9,679 nucleotides of DNA from Anaerolineae bacterium (lineage in GTDB: Bacteria > Chloroflexota > Anaerolineae > 4572-78 > J111). How positions within the stretch are numbered: position 1 is the first letter of the stretch; every line of letters starts with the position of its first letter. The notes under the pieces were generated by a model. The model was not told the origin of the DNA. It searched no databases and worked only from the letters and a program-made list of their open reading frames with translations. The DNA is taken from assembly GCA_020433835.1 (NCBI GenBank), contig JAGRBY010000243.1, forward strand, positions 1 through 9,679, given 5' to 3'. Position numbers and translations under genes: made by a program. This document shows positions 6,962 to 9,679 of the stretch, in pieces.

Positions 6962-7144
6962 TTACGGTTTGACAGGAACAATGATCCCGTCTTGGGAACC
7001 AACCGACTCGAAACCTTGGGGCACGTTGCTGCCGCCAATGAAGACAAAGTCTTTGCTCGATTTACTGCCGAAGGCTTGCGTTAATTCATTTGCTTTGCCG
7101 AAAGCAACAACAGCCGGTGCGATGTAATCTTTTTTGTTATTCAT
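6962..7144 (-). CDS. Lasso peptide precursor (leader plus 37-residue core)
   Basis: A 60-residue precursor. The leader (residues 1-23) has the full recognition motif for the RRE protein B1: Tyr7, Pro10, Gly16 and Leu21, with Thr22 at the obligatory -2 position and Gln23 at -1. This aligns residue for residue with leaders such as fusilassin (Y-x2-P-x5-G-x5-T-x). The predicted core starts at Ala24. Counting from there, position 9 is Asp32, so C should join the Ala1 amine to the Asp9 side chain in a 9-residue ring (AFGSKSSKD). The tail is 28 residues: hydrophobic FVFI right after the ring, then a Gly/Ser-rich stretch, Phe22, Glu23 and a hydrophobic end with IIVP, ending Lys-Pro. The core length is unusual. 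ATG 7144 is preceded by AGGAAGG with 9-nt spacing, the best ribosome binding site of the operon, as expected for the most abundant product. No Cys is present, so disulfides are excluded. Confidence 0.9.
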   Translation of the reverse strand: MNNKKDYIAPAVVAFGKANELTQAFGSKSSKDFVFIGGSNVPQGFESVGSQDGIIVPVKP

Positions 7145-7153
7145 GGTAGTGTT

Positions 7154-7160
7154 CCTTCCT
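7154..7160 (-). promoter_or_regulatory. Strong Shine-Dalgarno of the precursor gene
   Basis: AGGAAGG on the minus strand lies 9 nt before the precursor ATG. It is clearly better than the weak or missing sites in front of the other operon genes, which appear to rely on coupling. This supports high, independent translation of the precursor. Confidence 0.75.
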
Positions 7161-7206
7161 AATTTATACTGTAATTAAATAGAGGTTTATAAAAGAGTAT
7201 TCTATT

Positions 7207-7219
7207 TTCCTGTACTGGT
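7207..7219 (-). repeat. Right copy of the 13-bp inverted repeat flanking the precursor gene
   Basis: On the minus strand this reads ACCAGTACAGGAA, identical to the plus-strand copy at 6913-6925. It lies between the cyclase stop and the precursor Shine-Dalgarno. In the operon transcript the two copies are complementary and could pair, enclosing the whole precursor reading frame. Confidence 0.7.
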
Positions 7220-7224
7220 CACGC

Positions 7225-7230
7225 ATTATA
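7225..7230 (-). promoter_or_regulatory. Possible internal -10 element for the precursor gene
   Basis: A perfect TATAAT occurs on the minus strand in the 105-bp gap before the precursor, just upstream of the 13-bp repeat. No convincing -35 box lies 16-18 nt further upstream (the bases there read ATAACG or similar). An own promoter for the precursor would make biological sense, but the support is one hexamer in an AT-rich gap. Confidence 0.3.
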
Positions 7231-7249
7231 AAAGTTGGAGTGCGTTGCG

Positions 7250-9274
7250 TTATTTAGTTGTTAAACCGGTATAAGCTAACCACTGAGTCAAATTAAGGGC
7301 TTTCCAGACGGTAAAAATATCGCTGCTGTTTGTATTTTTTTGCGTTTTTAAGCGCCGATATGCCGCTTGAACCAGGGGTCGATCAATATAATCGTCTATC
7401 AGGCCTAATTTGTTGAAGATGAGATCATCTGCTTTTTTGCCTTCAAAGGTCATCAAGGTTCGGACAAATCCTTCTTCAAGATCGGCTTTGGTATGGCGCA
7501 ACCGTACTGGCTCGGGTAAGATGCCGCGCATGGCTTCTCGTAAAATTCTACGGGGCCAACCCTGGCTCAGTTTCTGCTCGGCCGGAAGGGCCAGACAATA
7601 TTCAATGAGCCGTTTATCCATAAATGGATGCCGGGCTTCCAGCGAAAAAGCAGCCGCTGTTTTGTCACATAATTCCAACACATAGGCCAAGCCCCCGGCG
7701 GTAAGTACTTGCCACTGTTCTTCCCGTAAGGTTCTGGGGGGATGAAGAGTGGCTTGGTCATACTGGCGGATGCGTTCGTATAGCCCTATACGTTGGGCAA
7801 AAAGCGCGTTGATAGGAATATCGCTATTCTCGTTGATTGTTTTTTCGCCGCGCAGTTTGCGCCAAGTTTGGCGTGCTCCCATAGGAACCAAGGGTTTGAG
7901 ACCGTGATGAAGCCATAGATTTCGGCGTGGAACCTGAAAGTTATGATGAATAGCATTGACAGCATTGGCGACTTTGGGCCACTGACCTTGTTTGGCTTGG
8001 GCTCGTACGGGTGGTAAGCCGTATGTAACCAACATATGCAGCCGGTGAGAGTTAAACCGTTGGGCCAACTGTTCTGCCTCGGTGGTAAAGGTTGACCAGT
8101 CACCTTTGTAGGCCAGCTCGCTTAGATAAAAATCGCCGTGTGAAACCACAGTATCCCCATCAAAACCATCGAGCAGAACGCGGATATTGTTTTGTCGGGC
8201 TGCCTTGGTTAAGCCCCAGGGCAGGTAAGAATTTGGACCGATAAAGGCTTCATCATAATAGTGTAAGATTTTGTCAGTATCGCCAAGTGGATTTTGTTGA
8301 CCTCCTTGCAGAAAATGGGGTATTACGTTCTGCTCACTAAGAACTGCGTCAATAAAGTGTCTTTCATCGCAGGCCGGAATGCCATCATACAAATAAGAAA
8401 AGGTATGCAGTGGTGACTCACCAACCTGGTTGAGAAGCATTTGCGCCGTACATACAATGGACGATGAGTCAAGCCCGCCGCTGAGTGAGGAGCCAATCGG
8501 CCCACTGGTTCGAAGGCGACAGCGCACGGCTTCCGTAAAAATGTCTCGAAAACCTTGCGCATAGGCATCATCGGACTTATGTTTGATCTCACGTGACGGA
8601 TCCAAAGCCCAGTACGGTTGAAGCTGCATCGCCGTTGGCGTAATAATCGCCGAATGAGCAGGCGGCAGCCGAAAGATATGTTCGTAAAAAGTAATCGTCT
8701 GATCTTCAATAAATGAGGCCAGATAATTGGCCACCATAACTTCATTGAGCCGGCGCGGAACGGCCGGGACACACAGCAGCGCTTTTATTTCAGAAGCAAA
8801 AGCAAAGTGCTGTCCGGCTTGGTAGGCATAGTAAAAGGGCTTGATGCCGATATGATCGCGAGCGCAAAACAAATGGTGGTTATCCGCATCCCAGATAGCA
8901 AATGCAAAGGCACCTAACAAGTAGGTTGGGCAACTGCTGCCCCATTTGTGGTAGGCTTCTAAAATGAGTCGGCTATCAGGTAACATCTGCGATTCAAATC
9001 GCGTTAAGCCTAATGTTTTTATAAGGTCAGCTCGATTGTCGAGGCACGCATCCGCAGTGATAACACAGCGGGTGTAACTATCCACCAGAGGCAAGCATTC
9101 GCTAACCGCCTCGGGTGTCACCCGCAGCATCGTATGCCCTAACCCAATTTCTCCCGCATGCCAGGTTGATTGTCCATCAGGCCCGCGATGAGCCAGTTGA
9201 GCATTCATGCTGGTTAGCACATGGGGGTTGGCAGGTTTGTTGTTGAGATAAAATAATCCGGTGATACCGCTCAT
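7250..9274 (-). CDS. Lasso peptide cyclase (asparagine-synthetase-like lasso protein C)
   Basis: A 674-residue class B asparagine synthetase homologue that acts as lasso cyclase: it adenylates the core Asp side chain with ATP and closes the macrolactam. The N-terminal glutaminase-like domain (about 1-200) keeps RGPDG (30-34) and RDHIGIKPFYY (139-149). However it begins MSGITG, so the catalytic Cys2 of true asparagine synthetases is Ser. Loss of glutaminase function is usual in lasso cyclases and separates this protein from asparagine biosynthesis. The synthetase domain has the PP-loop SGGLDSSS (265-272) for ATP binding and later LDGFDGD, LEARHPFMD and KADLEEGF stretches typical of the fold. 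Length fits the family (about 600-670). The ATG at 9274 overlaps the B2 stop in an ATGA arrangement, a sign of translational coupling. The substrate is most likely the precursor encoded directly downstream. Confidence 0.94.
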   Translation of the reverse strand: MSGITGLFYLNNKPANPHVLTSMNAQLAHRGPDGQSTWHAGEIGLGHTMLRVTPEAVSECLPLVDSYTRCVITADACLDNRADLIKTLGLTRFESQMLPDSRLILEAYHKWGSSCPTYLLGAFAFAIWDADNHHLFCARDHIGIKPFYYAYQAGQHFAFASEIKALLCVPAVPRRLNEVMVANYLASFIEDQTITFYEHIFRLPPAHSAIITPTAMQLQPYWALDPSREIKHKSDDAYAQGFRDIFTEAVRCRLRTSGPIGSSLSGGLDSSSIVCTAQMLLNQVGESPLHTFSYLYDGIPACDERHFIDAVLSEQNVIPHFLQGGQQNPLGDTDKILHYYDEAFIGPNSYLPWGLTKAARQNNIRVLLDGFDGDTVVSHGDFYLSELAYKGDWSTFTTEAEQLAQRFNSHRLHMLVTYGLPPVRAQAKQGQWPKVANAVNAIHHNFQVPRRNLWLHHGLKPLVPMGARQTWRKLRGEKTINENSDIPINALFAQRIGLYERIRQYDQATLHPPRTLREEQWQVLTAGGLAYVLELCDKTAAAFSLEARHPFMDKRLIEYCLALPAEQKLSQGWPRRILREAMRGILPEPVRLRHTKADLEEGFVRTLMTFEGKKADDLIFNKLGLIDDYIDRPLVQAAYRRLKTQKNTNSSDIFTVWKALNLTQWLAYTGLTTK

Positions 9275-9679
9275 TTAATCAGTTTCTCGTTAATATCTGG
9301 TAACGGGGTAAAGCGACGTATCTCAGATACGGTTCCCCCAACTACAATAATGTCTTGGCTGACAACCCAGGCGTGTGCTTCAAATTGCTTTGCTTCGTTC
9401 AAAGCGACACCAATTTTTAAGGTGGCCGGATGTCCATATCGACGCAGCAAAATTAGGGCAGATAGTGCTTGGGTAAGACAGGTCGCTTTGAAAACATGGC
9501 GACTTGCATCTTCTACCACTACGCCTATCTGTTGGGGAACGGGCCATCTTCTTGCTGTCAGCCCATCTGGTGCCCAAAATTTTTCGATCAGCATCAGGAG
9601 AGAGCGCAAAGGGACAAGCCAGAGGCTTAGCCTGATGCACCACACAAGAAAATAAGTTTTGAGATAGAAGCCTTTACCA
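9271..9679 (-). CDS. Lasso leader peptidase B2 (transglutaminase-like), 5' end beyond window
   Basis: A lasso B2 protein, a transglutaminase-fold cysteine protease that cuts the leader from the precursor. The frame is open to the right edge, giving at least 136 codons including the stop, close to the usual 140-150 for a stand-alone B2. A GTG at 9645 could be misread as a start, but upstream codons continue a plausible family N-terminus (YLKTYFLVWCIRLSLWLVPLR), so the true start is probably just outside. The catalytic Cys is in ATCLTQALSALILLRRYG (codon 9480-9478) and the catalytic His is in FEAHAWVV, 35 residues later. GVALNE matches the conserved GV stretch between them. The third triad residue, Asp in McjB, is not at its usual distance after the His; Asp in VSQDII is the nearest candidate. 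The stop overlaps the cyclase ATG by 4 nt. B1 is not visible. Confidence 0.88.
   Translation of the reverse strand, partial: GKGFYLKTYFLVWCIRLSLWLVPLRSLLMLIEKFWAPDGLTARRWPVPQQIGVVVEDASRHVFKATCLTQALSALILLRRYGHPATLKIGVALNEAKQFEAHAWVVSQDIIVVGGTVSEIRRFTPLPDINEKLIK

Noticed and set aside
8323..8772. Minus-strand open frame of 149 codons inside the cyclase gene
   Set aside because: It is an out-of-frame reading within the asparagine-synthetase-like gene, rich in Arg and without domains.
7250..9274. Reading the cyclase as a genuine asparagine synthetase (AsnB)
   Set aside because: The glutaminase Cys2 is Ser, and the gene is coupled to B2 and followed directly by a lasso precursor, so lasso cyclase is the better call.
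9350..9655. Plus-strand open frame opposite B2 at the right edge
   Set aside because: The minus-strand frame carries the B2 Cys and HAW motifs; the plus-strand frame is an antisense shadow.
1..9679. tRNA, rRNA, CRISPR array, integrase or transposase genes
   Set aside because: I looked for these and saw none: no regularly spaced direct repeats, no cloverleaf-like segments I could support, and no recombinase motifs in any open frame.

Overview
The window carries a lasso peptide biosynthetic operon on the minus strand (about 2911 to the right edge). To its left lie a TadE-like pilus/secretion gene pair on the plus strand and the 5' end of a copper-type P-ATPase gene on the minus strand. The moderate GC content, the TadE-type protein, the two-HMA copper ATPase and the lasso operon carrying kinase and nucleotidyltransferase genes would fit a Chloroflexota (Anaerolineae-like) bacterium. 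That placement is an inference with low to moderate confidence; no rRNA or other marker gene is present.

Layout. 1-567 (minus): N-terminal 189 codons of a heavy-metal P1B-ATPase with two CxxC HMA domains, cut by the window edge. 568-805: divergent promoter region with two inverted repeats. 806-1243 (plus): small membrane protein of unknown function with two competing start sites. 1277-2629 (plus): 450-residue TadE-like protein with an unusual EF-hand-type acidic loop. 2630-2910: convergent intergenic region; its right half (2777-2907) is a nested palindromic, MITE-like element that ends 3 bases short of the last lasso-operon stop codon.

The lasso operon reads right to left: B2 leader peptidase (9271 to beyond 9679), lasso cyclase C (7250-9274, overlapping B2 by 4 nt), precursor peptide A (6962-7144), HPr-kinase-like kinase K (5921-6805), ABC exporter D (4021-5943, overlapping K) and a nucleotidyltransferase N (2911-3996). 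The precursor has the classical leader motif Y-x2-P-x5-G-x5-T-x, followed by a core that begins with Ala and has Asp at position 9. This predicts an Ala1-Asp9 macrolactam. The leader-binding B1 (PqqD-like RRE) protein is not in the window and is expected just beyond the right edge.

Working model: B1/B2 bind and remove the leader, C adenylates Asp9 and closes the ring around the tail, K and N add a phosphate and possibly a further group, and D exports the product. The unusual points are a predicted core of 37 residues, far longer than typical lasso peptides; a kinase whose known relatives modify a C-terminal Ser, here paired with a core ending in Lys-Pro; a perfect 13-bp inverted repeat bracketing the precursor gene; and a strong 12-bp hairpin between A and K that probably sets the precursor-to-enzyme expression ratio.
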